28,115 nucleotides of DNA from an uncultured Oscillospiraceae bacterium. GTDB taxonomy: Bacteria > Bacillota_A > Clostridia > Oscillospirales > Oscillospiraceae. A model generated the notes under the pieces. The model was not told the DNA's origin. It worked only from the letters and a program-made list of their open reading frames with translations, and made no database searches. Shown piece after piece: positions 1 to 7,589 of this stretch (position 1 is its first letter; the number at the start of each line of letters is the position of its first letter). Made by a program: the position numbers and the translations under genes. The stretch spans positions 1 through 28,115 of the forward strand of contig CAAGIF010000278.1 in assembly GCA_900769845.1 (NCBI GenBank). The letters are read 5' to 3'.

Positions 1-246
1 ACCCAGGTTATCCTGGACAACGCAACTCACGAAGGCGACACCGGTTCCCCCGAGGTTCAGGTTGCCATTCTGACCGCCCGCATCAACGAGCTGACCGATC
101 ACCTGCGTACCCACAAGCACGACAACCACTCCCGTCGTGGTCTGCTGATGATGGTTGGTAAGCGCCGCAAGATGCTGGACTATCTGGCAAAGAAGGACAT
201 CAACCGTTACCGCGCTCTGATCGCCAAGCTGGGTATCCGTAAGTAA
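1..246 (+). CDS. rpsO: 30S ribosomal protein S15, 5'-truncated by the window edge
   Basis: S15 binds 16S rRNA early in small-subunit assembly. Reading from base 1 gives 81 residues ending in LGIRK and a TAA stop. The S15 hallmarks are visible: an opening helix followed by GDTGSPEVQ, then the rRNA-contacting DNHSRRGL stretch and the basic [10 protein letters not shown] and NRYRALI segments. The family is usually about 88-89 residues, so only roughly seven N-terminal residues lie outside the window. It is followed by a rho-independent terminator and then by pnp, the rpsO-pnp order common to many bacteria. Codon use is strongly biased, as expected for a highly expressed gene. Confidence 0.97.
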   Translation, partial: TQVILDNATHEGDTGSPEVQVAILTARINELTDHLRTHKHDNHSRRGLLMMVGKRRKMLDYLAKKDINRYRALIAKLGIRK

Positions 247-255
247 GATATTTAG

Positions 256-282
256 AGGGGCGACGAACAGTCGCCCCTTTAT
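256..282 (+). terminator. rho-independent terminator after rpsO
   Basis: A 9-bp perfect stem, AGGGGCGAC (256-264) with GTCGCCCCT (270-278), encloses the loop GAACA and is followed by TTATCTT. It starts 10 bases after the rpsO stop. The T-run is short, so read-through into pnp remains possible. Confidence 0.8.
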
Positions 283-384
283 CTTGCGGCCAGTGGCCGC
301 TGACAACGCGTGCCCGGTGCAGTATTTTTCGTTACTGCCCTGACCCGCTCGGTATCCTTACTGCGGAAGCAAACAAATCCATTA

Positions 385-453
385 TCGGGAGCCACTTAGC
401 AGTTGAAAGTACTGTCGAATATCGACAGCAGTTTCAAGTGCTAAACCTCCCGA
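385..453 (+). promoter_or_regulatory. long stem-loop in the pnp mRNA leader
   Basis: An interrupted inverted repeat of about 69 nt lies 20 nt before the pnp ribosome-binding site. The outer stem pairs TCGGGAG (385-391) with CTCCCGA (447-453). The middle stem pairs TAGCAGTTGAAA (397-408) with TTTCAAGTGCTA (432-443), with one mismatch. The apical stem pairs CTGTCGA (412-418) with TCGACAG (422-428). No T-run follows, so it is not a terminator. CCTCC at 446-450 could alternatively pair with the GGAGG of the pnp Shine-Dalgarno (473-477). In E. coli, pnp is autoregulated through an RNase III-cleaved leader hairpin; a similar role here is inference. Smaller hairpins precede it at 286-300 and 319-338. 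Confidence 0.6.
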
Positions 454-485
454 ACAAAACAAAAATACTTTAGGAGGAAAACACA

Positions 486-2612
486 ATGATTACTCGTAAG
501 CAGTATCCCAACCATCATGTTTATGAGATGGAAATCGGCGGCCGTCCCTTCACCGTGGAAACCGGTAAGGTTGCCGAGCTCGCCAACGCCGAGTGCATCT
601 GCCGCTACGGCGACACCGTGGTGCTGGTCACCTGCACCTGCAACCCCATCCCCAAGGCCGGTATCGACTACTTCCCTCTGACCATTGAGTTTGAAGAGAG
701 AATGTACAGCGTGGGCCGGATCCCCGGTTCCTTCAACCGCCGGGAGGGCAAGCCCTCCGAGCGGGGTATCCTGAACAGCCGTATCATCGACCGCCCCATG
801 CGGCCCCTGTTCGATGAAGAGCTTCGGAACGATACCGTCGTTACCTGCACCGTGCTGGCTACCGACCACGACAACCCTGTGGAGATCGTGGCTTCCCTGG
901 GCGCTTCCATCGCCATCGCTTCTTCTGACGTTCCCTGGAACGGCCCCGTGGCTACCACCAATGTAGCCTACCTGAACGGCCAGTATATCATCAACCCCTC
1001 CGCTGACGAGCGGGAAGCCTGCGAGTGCTTCGTGTGCATCAGTTCCACCTTCGAGAAGGTGGTCATGATCGAGACCGAGGCCAACGAAGCTCCCGAAGCC
1101 ATCGTCTACGAGTGCATCCGCGTGGCTCACGAGACCAACATGGAGATCGTGAAGTTCATCAACGGCATCGTTGCTGAGATTGGCAAGCCCAAGTTCACCT
1201 TTGAGAAGGCCGCTGTCAACCACGAGCTGCTGGACGATCTGATCGCCTACGGCCTGCCCCAGATCGAGCATGCGCTGGACACCGACGACAAGAACATCCG
1301 TGAGGAGCGGCTCACCGCTGCCCGGATTGACTTCAAGAACCAGTTTGTGGAGAAGTACGGCGAAGAAGAGTTCGAGACTCATATCGAAGTGTGCCTGTAC
1401 AAGATGCAGAAGAAGGTCGTTAAGAAGTGGCTGCTCCAGGGCAAGCGCGTCGACGGCCGCGGCATGGACGACATCCGTCCCCTGGATGCTGAGGTCGGCA
1501 TTCTGCCCAGAGTCCACGGCAGCGGTCTGTTCGCCCGTGGTCAGACACAGGTTCTTAGCATCTGCACCCTGAACACCCTGTCCGCCGCTCAGAAGCTGGA
1601 CACCATCTACCCCGAAGAAACCAAGCGCTATATCCATCACTACAACTTCCCCAGCTTCTCCACCGGTGAAGCACGAGCTGCCCGCTCCACCTCCCGCCGG
1701 GAGATCGGTCACGGCGCTCTGGCTGAGAAGGCCCTGCTGCCTGTGATTCCCTCTGTTGAGGAGTTCCCCTACGCTATCCGCGTGGTGTCCGAGGTCCTGT
1801 CCTCCAACGGTTCTACCTCCCAGGGCTCCATCTGCGGCTCCACTCTGGCTCTGATGGATGCCGGCGTTCCTATCCGCCGTCCCGTTGCAGGTATTTCCTG
1901 CGGTCTGATCTCCGATCAGGAGACCGGCGAGTGGAGAACCTTTACCGACATTCAGGGCGTGGAAGACTTCCACGGCGAAATGGACTTCAAGGTTGCCGGC
2001 ACTACCGAAGGTATCACCGCCATCCAGATGGACCTGAAGAACAAGGGCCTGACCATGGAGATCATTGCTGACGCACTGGAGCGCTGCCGCAAGGCCCGTC
2101 TGGTGATCCTGGAAGAGGTCATGCTGAAGGCCATTGCTGAGCCCCGCGCTGAGGTCAGCGAGTATGCTCCCAAGATGCTGAGCATGAAGGTTCCCGTAGA
2201 CAAGATCCGGGAGATCATCGGCTCCGGCGGCAAGACCATTCAGAAGATCTGCGCTGACACCGGCGCCAAGGTCGACATTGAGGACGATGGCTCCGTGTTC
2301 ATCTCCGCTGTTGACTCCGCCGCTGCTTACGCCGCCAAGAAGATCATCGACGATATCTGCTTCGTTCCCGAGGTTGGCAAGCTGTACTACGGCAAGGTCG
2401 TGAGAATCCTGCCCATCGGCGCTTTTGTTGAGATCGCTCCCGGCCACGACGGCATGGTTCACATCTCCAAGCTGGAGAACCGCCGTGTGGAAAAGGTGGA
2501 GGATGTTCTGAATCTGGGCGATATGACCTGGGTCAAGTTCATGGGCTTCGATGAGAAGGGCCGGGCAAACTTCAGCCGCAAGGATGCGCTGAAGGAAATG
2601 GCCGAACAGTAA
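486..2612 (+). CDS. pnp: polyribonucleotide nucleotidyltransferase (PNPase)
   Basis: PNPase is a trimeric 3'-5' phosphorolytic exoribonuclease that degrades mRNA using phosphate and can add tails in reverse. The 708-residue protein has the full family layout: a first RNase PH domain (about 10-230, including the EFEERMYSVGRIPGSFNRREG region), a helical linker, a catalytic second RNase PH domain (about 310-540, with FSTGEARAARSTSRREIGHGALAEKAL split over two motifs and GSTSQGSICG), a KH domain with the GXXG loop in IREIIGSGGKTI (about 572-590) and a C-terminal S1 domain (GKLYYGKVVRILPIGAFVEI). The start is set by AGGAGG nine bases before ATG 486. It follows rpsO and ends in its own terminator. 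Its length is normal and nothing appears broken. Confidence 0.98.
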   Translation: MITRKQYPNHHVYEMEIGGRPFTVETGKVAELANAECICRYGDTVVLVTCTCNPIPKAGIDYFPLTIEFEERMYSVGRIPGSFNRREGKPSERGILNSRIIDRPMRPLFDEELRNDTVVTCTVLATDHDNPVEIVASLGASIAIASSDVPWNGPVATTNVAYLNGQYIINPSADEREACECFVCISSTFEKVVMIETEANEAPEAIVYECIRVAHETNMEIVKFINGIVAEIGKPKFTFEKAAVNHELLDDLIAYGLPQIEHALDTDDKNIREERLTAARIDFKNQFVEKYGEEEFETHIEVCLYKMQKKVVKKWLLQGKRVDGRGMDDIRPLDAEVGILPRVHGSGLFARGQTQVLSICTLNTLSAAQKLDTIYPEETKRYIHHYNFPSFSTGEARAARSTSRREIGHGALAEKALLPVIPSVEEFPYAIRVVSEVLSSNGSTSQGSICGSTLALMDAGVPIRRPVAGISCGLISDQETGEWRTFTDIQGVEDFHGEMDFKVAGTTEGITAIQMDLKNKGLTMEIIADALERCRKARLVILEEVMLKAIAEPRAEVSEYAPKMLSMKVPVDKIREIIGSGGKTIQKICADTGAKVDIEDDGSVFISAVDSAAAYAAKKIIDDICFVPEVGKLYYGKVVRILPIGAFVEIAPGHDGMVHISKLENRRVEKVEDVLNLGDMTWVKFMGFDEKGRANFSRKDALKEMAEQ

Positions 2613-2623
2613 TTCCAAATATC

Positions 2624-2655
2624 AAGGGCGCTGCGATCTGCAGCGCCCTTTTTCT
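2624..2655 (+). terminator. rho-independent terminator after pnp
   Basis: A perfect 11-bp stem, AAGGGCGCTGC (2624-2634) with GCAGCGCCCTT (2640-2650), has a 5-nt loop and runs straight into TTTC. It begins 12 bases after the pnp stop. Confidence 0.93.
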
Positions 2656-2689
2656 GTTTATAAACATGGAATTAACAGATATAAATGTC

Positions 2690-3093
2690 ACTTTCTTGTC
2701 TCCGAACAAGAAAGTAACCAAAGAAGTCGGCTTAGGGGAGGCGCTGAAAGCCGCGCTCCCGCGCGTCCCATACGCCCTCCCCTAAGAACCCCACCCGTCC
2801 GCACTTGGTTTGTTCGGAGTAACTTAACCTAGAAACCGGGCGCAGCAAAAATGTTCCGATTTTTGCCGCGCTGGGGAGTACGGAATAAATCCTGCAGGGC
2901 GGGGTGAGAATCGCCGCTGCCATAAGGTATGGATAGACAACCTATAATCCCAGATCGTTAAGGTGCTCCAGCGGCATCGTATGTGCGCGCCTGGGGATTC
3001 TCAAGGGGTGGCTTTGATTGCGGGAGCAATCAACTCAATAGCCCCTTGAGTCGGCTTCTTTTGGCCCTTTTCTTGCCGAAACAAGAAAAGGGC
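2690..3093. repeat. hairpin-rich MITE-like element with imperfect terminal inverted repeats
   Basis: This 404-bp stretch between pnp and the DUF2207 gene holds no convincing gene. Its two ends (about 2691-2738 and 3044-3093) are imperfect inverted copies of each other, sharing CTTGT, CAAGAAA, CCAAA, GAAG and a terminal GGGG. Each end is itself a hairpin: ACTTTCTTGT/ACAAGAAAGT at 2690-2715 (10 bp) and GCCCTTTTCTTG/CAAGAAAAGGGC at 3064-3093 (12 bp). Inside are further stems: CTTAGGGGAGG (2731-2741) with CCTCCCCTAAG (2776-2786), GCAAAAA (2845-2851) with TTTTTGC (2860-2866), and nested TCAAGGGG (3001-3008)/CCCCTTGA (3042-3049) around TTGATTGC/GCAATCAA (3014-3033). This fits a non-autonomous mobile or dispersed repeat. 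No transposase or target-site duplication was recognised, and a structured RNA is an alternative. Confidence 0.55.
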
Positions 3094-3102
3094 GTATATA
3101 CT

Positions 3103-3143
3103 ATGAAAACAAAGCTCCCCTGCGTGGGATATCCACGCAGGGG
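3103..3143 (-). terminator. terminator of the DUF2207 gene
   Basis: A perfect 11-bp stem, CCCCTGCGTGG (3117-3127) with CCACGCAGGGG (3133-3143), is followed on the minus strand by GAGCTTTGTTTTCAT. It lies just beyond the stop codon of the minus-strand gene. Confidence 0.8.
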
Positions 3144-3149
3144 ATTCGT

Positions 3150-4859
3150 TTACCGCATACGAATATTGATGGGGATCCACCGTTCCAGCTCCATCCGGCG
3201 CTGGCGGTAATCCATCCGGTCTGCGATCTTCCGCAGAAGCAGTGCCCATTCCTCCGCCGAGCGCTTTTCATTCACCCGAACCAGAAGATAGCCGCATTCC
3301 GGGATCCGGATTCCTGTGAATGCCCTGGCAAATTTTCCGTCCACACCCAAAGCAATGGCATAGGGCAGCATTTCAAAGAAGTAATCCGGGTTCAATTCCA
3401 ATTGCCGCAGGGCTTCTTCCCGGGTCATGTGCTTCAGATAATGGCGTACACCTAGGATCTGACCGGCATTGTACCGTCCAAGCTCGCTGCGCCGGCCGCC
3501 GTAGGCTGCCAGCAGACCGCCCAGGATCTGGGCAAGCACCGTGATCAATGCCATGAGCCACTGACCGGCGAGAATACCCACCACGATCCACAGGATGACG
3601 CAGATAAAGCCAACCAGCATAGGGACTTTACCCCGGACATGGATCTTATACATACCGTCCTGGATCCCCCAGGCAGTAGCCACGCCCAGAATTACAAACA
3701 CAATGGTAAAGACGGTACGCAGAACCGAACTGTATGTCATCGTCATGGCGAAACAGACGCCGCAGAACAGGCTGATGCCGCAGAACAGCGCCCGGAATAT
3801 CTTGGTGTTGCCAGCCATTTTGGTGTACATTTCCCGGACACCGGATATGGTTTCCGCGGTCTGACGGCAGAGCTGAGCGTAGCGCTTTCCGGTGGCCTCG
3901 ATCCGATCGCCCCGGGCAAAGATGGCGTGGAAGCAGCGGTTTTCAAAGGGATCCCGCTCGTTGCCCATTTCCATCCGTTTTTCCAGATACACACTGCCGT
4001 GCTTATCCAGCAGAATCCGGATATATCCGAGCTGAGCCCAGGTAAAGACCATCATGGTCAGATCCGAGCCGGCAGCGGTAAGACGGCTGCCCAGTTCTCC
4101 TGCGGTGACCCCCTCAATGAGGATGGTGCGCCGCTGGCGGATAACCGGCAGGGTACGCATGAAAACGAACCAATAAATCAGCGCCAGGCCGGCGCAGATG
4201 GACATAGGAATGATCTCGGGATTTCCCTCCCGGGCGATAAGCAGCTTGCCAGGGAACATTTCCTCGTCCACATTCATCCGTAAGGTGATGGTCTCCCGGT
4301 CCTGGAGGGAACGGGTCAGGTTACCGGAAATCATCTGGCCGGAAACCTGGCAGTCGATAATGGATTCGATACTAGTCTGCATCACGCCGCTGGTGAAGCC
4401 GGGTTTTGCGGTCACTTCGCCGGGCATGGTGACGGTAAAGGACATGCTGTCGATAGGGAACTCAAAACCGCTGAGTAGGGGAATTTCCATGATCAGCTGC
4501 TTTTCTTCGGTTTTCAGCACATCCGGCAGGCTGTAGCTGAACATCAGCACATAGTCACCCATAACGCCGTTCAAAGAAGAAAGGTCCGCCAGCACCGCGT
4601 TGGGGTCCATGGGGCTGGAATAAGTACGGACGGAGGTGCCGTTGACCGCCACATTTTTGGCATCCTTAGGTAGAGCCACCGTCAGATTGGAAGCAGGGGA
4701 GTCCAGATGCAATGTCACCGTCATACTGATCTGGCACTGGCCGTTGGCAGATACCACAGCGGCGGTTTTCACACCGGTGGCGCTGGTGGCTGCAAAAGCC
4801 ATATTGGCAAGCAGACAGATGCACAGCAGGATCATAAGCAAAGAACCGATCCGACGCAC
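3150..4859 (-). CDS. DUF2207 family predicted membrane protein
   Basis: The function of this family is not established. The chosen GTG start at 4859 gives 569 residues, beginning VRRIGSLLMILLCICLLANMAFA as a clear signal peptide (cleavage near AFA-ATS). An extracytoplasmic beta-rich domain follows (about 25-215), then a single membrane helix (MSICAGLALIYWFVFM), a cytoplasmic region, two closely spaced hydrophobic pairs (IFRALFCGISLFCGVCFAM through VFVILGVATAW, and VGFICVILWIVVGI through LITVLAQILGGLLAAY), and a C-terminal cytoplasmic domain containing LPYAIALGVDGKFARAF, characteristic of DUF2207 proteins. GTG was preferred over the upstream ATG (4898) because AAGGGGG sits seven bases before it, while the ATG has no Shine-Dalgarno and lies almost on the predicted transcription start. 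It is a single-gene unit with its own promoter and terminator. Confidence 0.82.
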   Translation of the reverse strand: MRRIGSLLMILLCICLLANMAFAATSATGVKTAAVVSANGQCQISMTVTLHLDSPASNLTVALPKDAKNVAVNGTSVRTYSSPMDPNAVLADLSSLNGVMGDYVLMFSYSLPDVLKTEEKQLIMEIPLLSGFEFPIDSMSFTVTMPGEVTAKPGFTSGVMQTSIESIIDCQVSGQMISGNLTRSLQDRETITLRMNVDEEMFPGKLLIAREGNPEIIPMSICAGLALIYWFVFMRTLPVIRQRRTILIEGVTAGELGSRLTAAGSDLTMMVFTWAQLGYIRILLDKHGSVYLEKRMEMGNERDPFENRCFHAIFARGDRIEATGKRYAQLCRQTAETISGVREMYTKMAGNTKIFRALFCGISLFCGVCFAMTMTYSSVLRTVFTIVFVILGVATAWGIQDGMYKIHVRGKVPMLVGFICVILWIVVGILAGQWLMALITVLAQILGGLLAAYGGRRSELGRYNAGQILGVRHYLKHMTREEALRQLELNPDYFFEMLPYAIALGVDGKFARAFTGIRIPECGYLLVRVNEKRSAEEWALLLRKIADRMDYRQRRMELERWIPINIRMR

Positions 4860-4904
4860 AGCATTTCCCCCTTTCTTTCCACAATTTTCTCGTTTCATCC
4901 AAGT

Positions 4905-4933
4905 ATTCTAACATACTGCGTCAAAAAATGCAA
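4905..4933 (-). promoter_or_regulatory. sigma-A-type promoter for the DUF2207 gene
   Basis: On the minus strand, TTGCAT (4933-4928) and TAGAAT (4910-4905) are 17 bp apart, with an extended TG one base before the -10. The gene's GTG start lies about 45 bases downstream. Confidence 0.65.
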
Positions 4934-5129
4934 GTTTTCCCCAGAAGTTTATTAAATTTATCCCCATGCGCCTGGCATGGGGACTGTGTTCTTTATTCGC
5001 CGGGGCGAAAAGTGCCGCCAGCTTGATTTATAGTTTATGTCATAGGGTAACTGCACTCATTCTCAAAAGGGCAATTTCCCACATTCTCCCACAACTGCCT
5101 TTTTATCTCCTTTTTTCTCCGCTGCACGT

Positions 5130-5663
5130 TCACTTTTCTGAAAATAAGATTCTAAAATCCTGTTGCAGCATCATAGCCTGCTTTTTAGGCAAAACTGAAA
5201 GTAAGTATTCGTACAGATTTTTATCAAACTGCACCTTAATTCTTCTCTCGTTTGGTTTCCAAAGATTAATTTTTCCACGGTATTTCGTTTCATAGTAATC
5301 ATAAGACAAGTAGATGAAAAAGACTTTTGAGCCAATATTGGTGTGAATTGCGTTGTGGTTATAGTGTTCAATCCCAACACCCAAGCATTTTTCGTAATCC
5401 AACGCAAAATCATTGCGTAAAAAACAACGAACCCGAACAGCCGTTTCTTCGAAAACACCCCAGGCATATAACTGAAGTGCTTCCTTCTGTATATAAATAA
5501 TATAAATAACACTGCAGCTACAGCACAATACAGCAAGCAATAGTGTTGCCGTGCTGATTTCTGAGCAAAGCGCAACAATCGCAAAAAGCAAAGGCGCAAT
5601 AACAAGCAAAGGACATATAACCGCAGCATACGCAGTCATTCGTGAACCTAGATACTTTTTCAT
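5130..5663 (-). CDS. hypothetical two-helix membrane protein
   Basis: I do not recognise this 177-residue protein with certainty. It starts MKKYLGSRMTAY and has two adjacent hydrophobic helices (about 11-34, AAVICPLLVIAPLLFAIVAL; and 39-58, TLLLAVLCCSCSVIYIIYI). A soluble domain of about 115 residues follows, rich in aromatic and charged residues (HYNHNAIHTNIGSKVFFIYLSYDYYETKYRG). This two-helix-plus-beta-domain plan resembles small YcxB-like or bacterial PH-like membrane proteins, but no decisive motif is visible. Base composition is clearly more AT-rich than in the flanking genes, which hints at recent acquisition. The Shine-Dalgarno is weak (AAAGGCGG, about ten bases before ATG). About 150 bases downstream, 4962-4982 is an 8-bp hairpin (CCCCATGC/GCATGGGG) without a T-run. 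The rest of the 4934-5129 gap holds nothing I can identify. Confidence 0.6.
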   Translation of the reverse strand: MKKYLGSRMTAYAAVICPLLVIAPLLFAIVALCSEISTATLLLAVLCCSCSVIYIIYIQKEALQLYAWGVFEETAVRVRCFLRNDFALDYEKCLGVGIEHYNHNAIHTNIGSKVFFIYLSYDYYETKYRGKINLWKPNERRIKVQFDKNLYEYLLSVLPKKQAMMLQQDFRILFSEK

Positions 5664-5699
5664 GCCTGCTACACCGCCTTTCTAAGTTGATTGTATCAT

Positions 5700-5738
5700 A
5701 AAAAAGCGACCTTTCATAGCTTTTCTACGCAAGGTCGC
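5700..5738 (-). terminator. terminator of the IMP dehydrogenase gene
   Basis: A perfect 8-bp stem, GCGACCTT (5706-5713) with AAGGTCGC (5731-5738), is followed on the minus strand by six T residues (5705-5700). It lies about 85 bases beyond the guaB stop. On the plus strand it is followed only by AATATTTT. Confidence 0.75.
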
Positions 5739-5821
5739 AATATTTTAGAGGATGCGGAAATTTACCCTTTTTACCTGTTTTGAGGATATTTCACTTTACC
5801 CTATAATAAGTTTACATAACA

Positions 5822-7327
5822 TTACTTCCCATTGGGCGTTGCCCGGAGGGTCACATCATGGGCTCCGCCCTCCACAATGGAAGTGGCGGATACCAGGGTC
5901 AGCTTGGCTTCCCGCTGCAGATCCGGGATGGTGGTGACGCCCACATTACACATAGTGGATCTGACCTTATACAGAGAGGCCTCCACATTATCGTGGAGCG
6001 GGCCTGCGTAGGTGACATAGGAATCCACACCTTCTTCAAAAGAAAGCTTTGTAGAGCCACCCAGGTCGTAGCGCTGCCAGTTTCTGGCCCGGTTGGAGCC
6101 TTCGCCCCAGTATTCCTTCATGTACGCGCCATTGACCATAACCTTATTGGTGGGAGATTCGTCGAACCGGGCAAAATACCGGCCCAGCATCAGAAAATCC
6201 GCGCCCATAGCCAGGGCCAGGGTCATGTGGTAATCGTGGACGATACCGCCATCGGAACAGATGGGCACATAAATACCTGTCTCCCGGAAATACTCGTCCC
6301 GGGCTGCCGCCACCTCGATGAGGGCGGTGGCCTGTCCTCTGCCGATGCCCTTGGTTTCCCGGGTGATGCAGATGGAGCCGCCGCCGATACCCACTTTGAC
6401 AAAATCCGCGCCGGACTCTGCCAGGAACCGGAAACCGTCCTTATCCACCACATTGCCCGCGCCGATCTTTACGGTATCGCCGTAATGCTCCCGAACCCAG
6501 GCGATGGTATTCTTCTGCCAGCAGGTGTACCCCTCGGAAGAGTCGATGACCAGGCAGTCCACACCGGCTTCCAGCAGGGCGGGAATCCGCTGGGCATAGT
6601 CCCGGGTGTTGATGCCTGCGCCCACAAGATACCGCTTCTTCTCGTCCAGCAGTTCCAGGGGATTGTCCTTATGGGAAGAATAGTCCTTCCGGAATACGAA
6701 ATACAGCAGATGGTCATTTTCATCCACGATGGGCAGGCTGTTGAGCTTGTGATCCCAGATAATGTCATTGGCCTGCTTCAGGGTGGTTTCCTTAGGGGCG
6801 GTGACCAGCTTTTCCCGGGGCGTCATAAAATCTGTCACCTTATCCGTGGGGCTCATACGGGAGACCCGGTAATCCCGGGAAGTGACGATACCCAGAAGTT
6901 TACCGTTGGCAGTACCGTCTTCGGTGACCGCCACGGTGGAGAAACCGTTTCTGGCCTTCAGCGCCAGAACATCCGCCAGTGTGGCATCGGGCGTCAGATT
7001 GGATGCGGAGGTAACAAAACCCGCCTTATACCCTTTGACCCGGGCAACCATAGCCGCCTGATCTTCAATGGACTGGGAACCGAAAATGAAGCTCAGACCG
7101 CCCTCCTTAGCCAGGGCGATGGCCAAAGTATCGTTGGATACGGACTGCATCACCGCAGAGGTCATAGGGATATTCAGGTGCATTGCCGGCTCCTCGGAAC
7201 CGGGGCGATATTTCACAAGGGGCGTCCGCAAACTGACCCGGTCCGGCACACAATCTTCTGATGTATAGCCGGGAATCAGCAGGTATTCGCTGAAGGTATG
7301 ACTGGGTTCCGGATAGTAGTAAGCCAT
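5822..7327 (-). CDS. guaB: IMP dehydrogenase
   Basis: IMP dehydrogenase oxidises IMP to XMP with NAD+, the committed step to GMP. The protein has 501 residues, the usual length. The (beta/alpha)8 barrel begins with [14 protein letters not shown] tandem CBS pair is inserted at about 105-225 ([33 protein letters not shown]), which argues against GMP reductase. The catalytic loop reads [10 protein letters not shown], with Cys320 as the nucleophile; most family members have GIGPGSICTT. The substrate aspartate motif SDGGI and the flap region with an RY pair (NWQRYD, the usual catalytic Arg-Tyr) are present. AGGGAGGA lies seven bases before ATG 7327. It is transcribed away from dnaA as a single gene with its own promoter and terminator. 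Confidence 0.93.
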   Translation of the reverse strand: MAYYYPEPSHTFSEYLLIPGYTSEDCVPDRVSLRTPLVKYRPGSEEPAMHLNIPMTSAVMQSVSNDTLAIALAKEGGLSFIFGSQSIEDQAAMVARVKGYKAGFVTSASNLTPDATLADVLALKARNGFSTVAVTEDGTANGKLLGIVTSRDYRVSRMSPTDKVTDFMTPREKLVTAPKETTLKQANDIIWDHKLNSLPIVDENDHLLYFVFRKDYSSHKDNPLELLDEKKRYLVGAGINTRDYAQRIPALLEAGVDCLVIDSSEGYTCWQKNTIAWVREHYGDTVKIGAGNVVDKDGFRFLAESGADFVKVGIGGGSICITRETKGIGRGQATALIEVAAARDEYFRETGIYVPICSDGGIVHDYHMTLALAMGADFLMLGRYFARFDESPTNKVMVNGAYMKEYWGEGSNRARNWQRYDLGGSTKLSFEEGVDSYVTYAGPLHDNVEASLYKVRSTMCNVGVTTIPDLQREAKLTLVSATSIVEGGAHDVTLRATPNGK

Positions 7328-7366
7328 GGTTTGTCCTCCCTTTGATTCTCTTTTTCTTAATCATAA

Positions 7367-7395
7367 ATATTATCACAGGATTTTCCATGGGTCAA
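7367..7395 (-). promoter_or_regulatory. promoter of guaB
   Basis: On the minus strand, TTGACC (7395-7390) and TAATAT (7372-7367) are separated by 17 bp, with an extended TG before the -10. The guaB start codon is about 40 bases downstream. Confidence 0.75.
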
Positions 7396-7479
7396 GGAGG
7401 AAAAACCGTCAAAATCCATGCCGATCCCGGGCTGTTTTTGATCTTTTCCTTTATTTAATAGTATATTGCCAAAATCCAC

Positions 7480-7508
7480 TTGTTTTTTACACAGAAATGT
7501 GTTAAAAT
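7480..7508 (+). promoter_or_regulatory. probable dnaA promoter
   Basis: TTGTTT (7480-7485) and TAAAAT (7503-7508) are 17 bp apart, about 80 bases before the dnaA start. A degenerate DnaA-box-like TTTTACACA (7485-7493) lies in the spacer, which would suit autoregulation, but it matches the consensus in only seven of nine positions. No perfect DnaA box was seen anywhere in 7396-7589. Confidence 0.55.
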
Positions 7509-7589
7509 TTAGGTTGAGAAATTGTGTTCTGACGGGCGGAATTTCCGCTTTTATACAGGGCGAAACCAGTGAAGAAAGGAGCCGCTTTT

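Noticed and set aside
441..2618. 725-residue open frame on the minus strand, opposite pnp
   Set aside because: It mirrors the strongly biased codons of pnp, has no family motif and is rich in Leu, Gly, Asp and His repeats typical of antisense translation. The same holds for the 662-residue frame opposite gyrB (12127-14115).
5780..5807. TTGAGG and TATAAT 16 bp apart on the plus strand, just after the 3' end of guaB
   Set aside because: It would read only antisense through guaB, and no plus-strand gene follows until dnaA. It is probably chance in AT-rich DNA.
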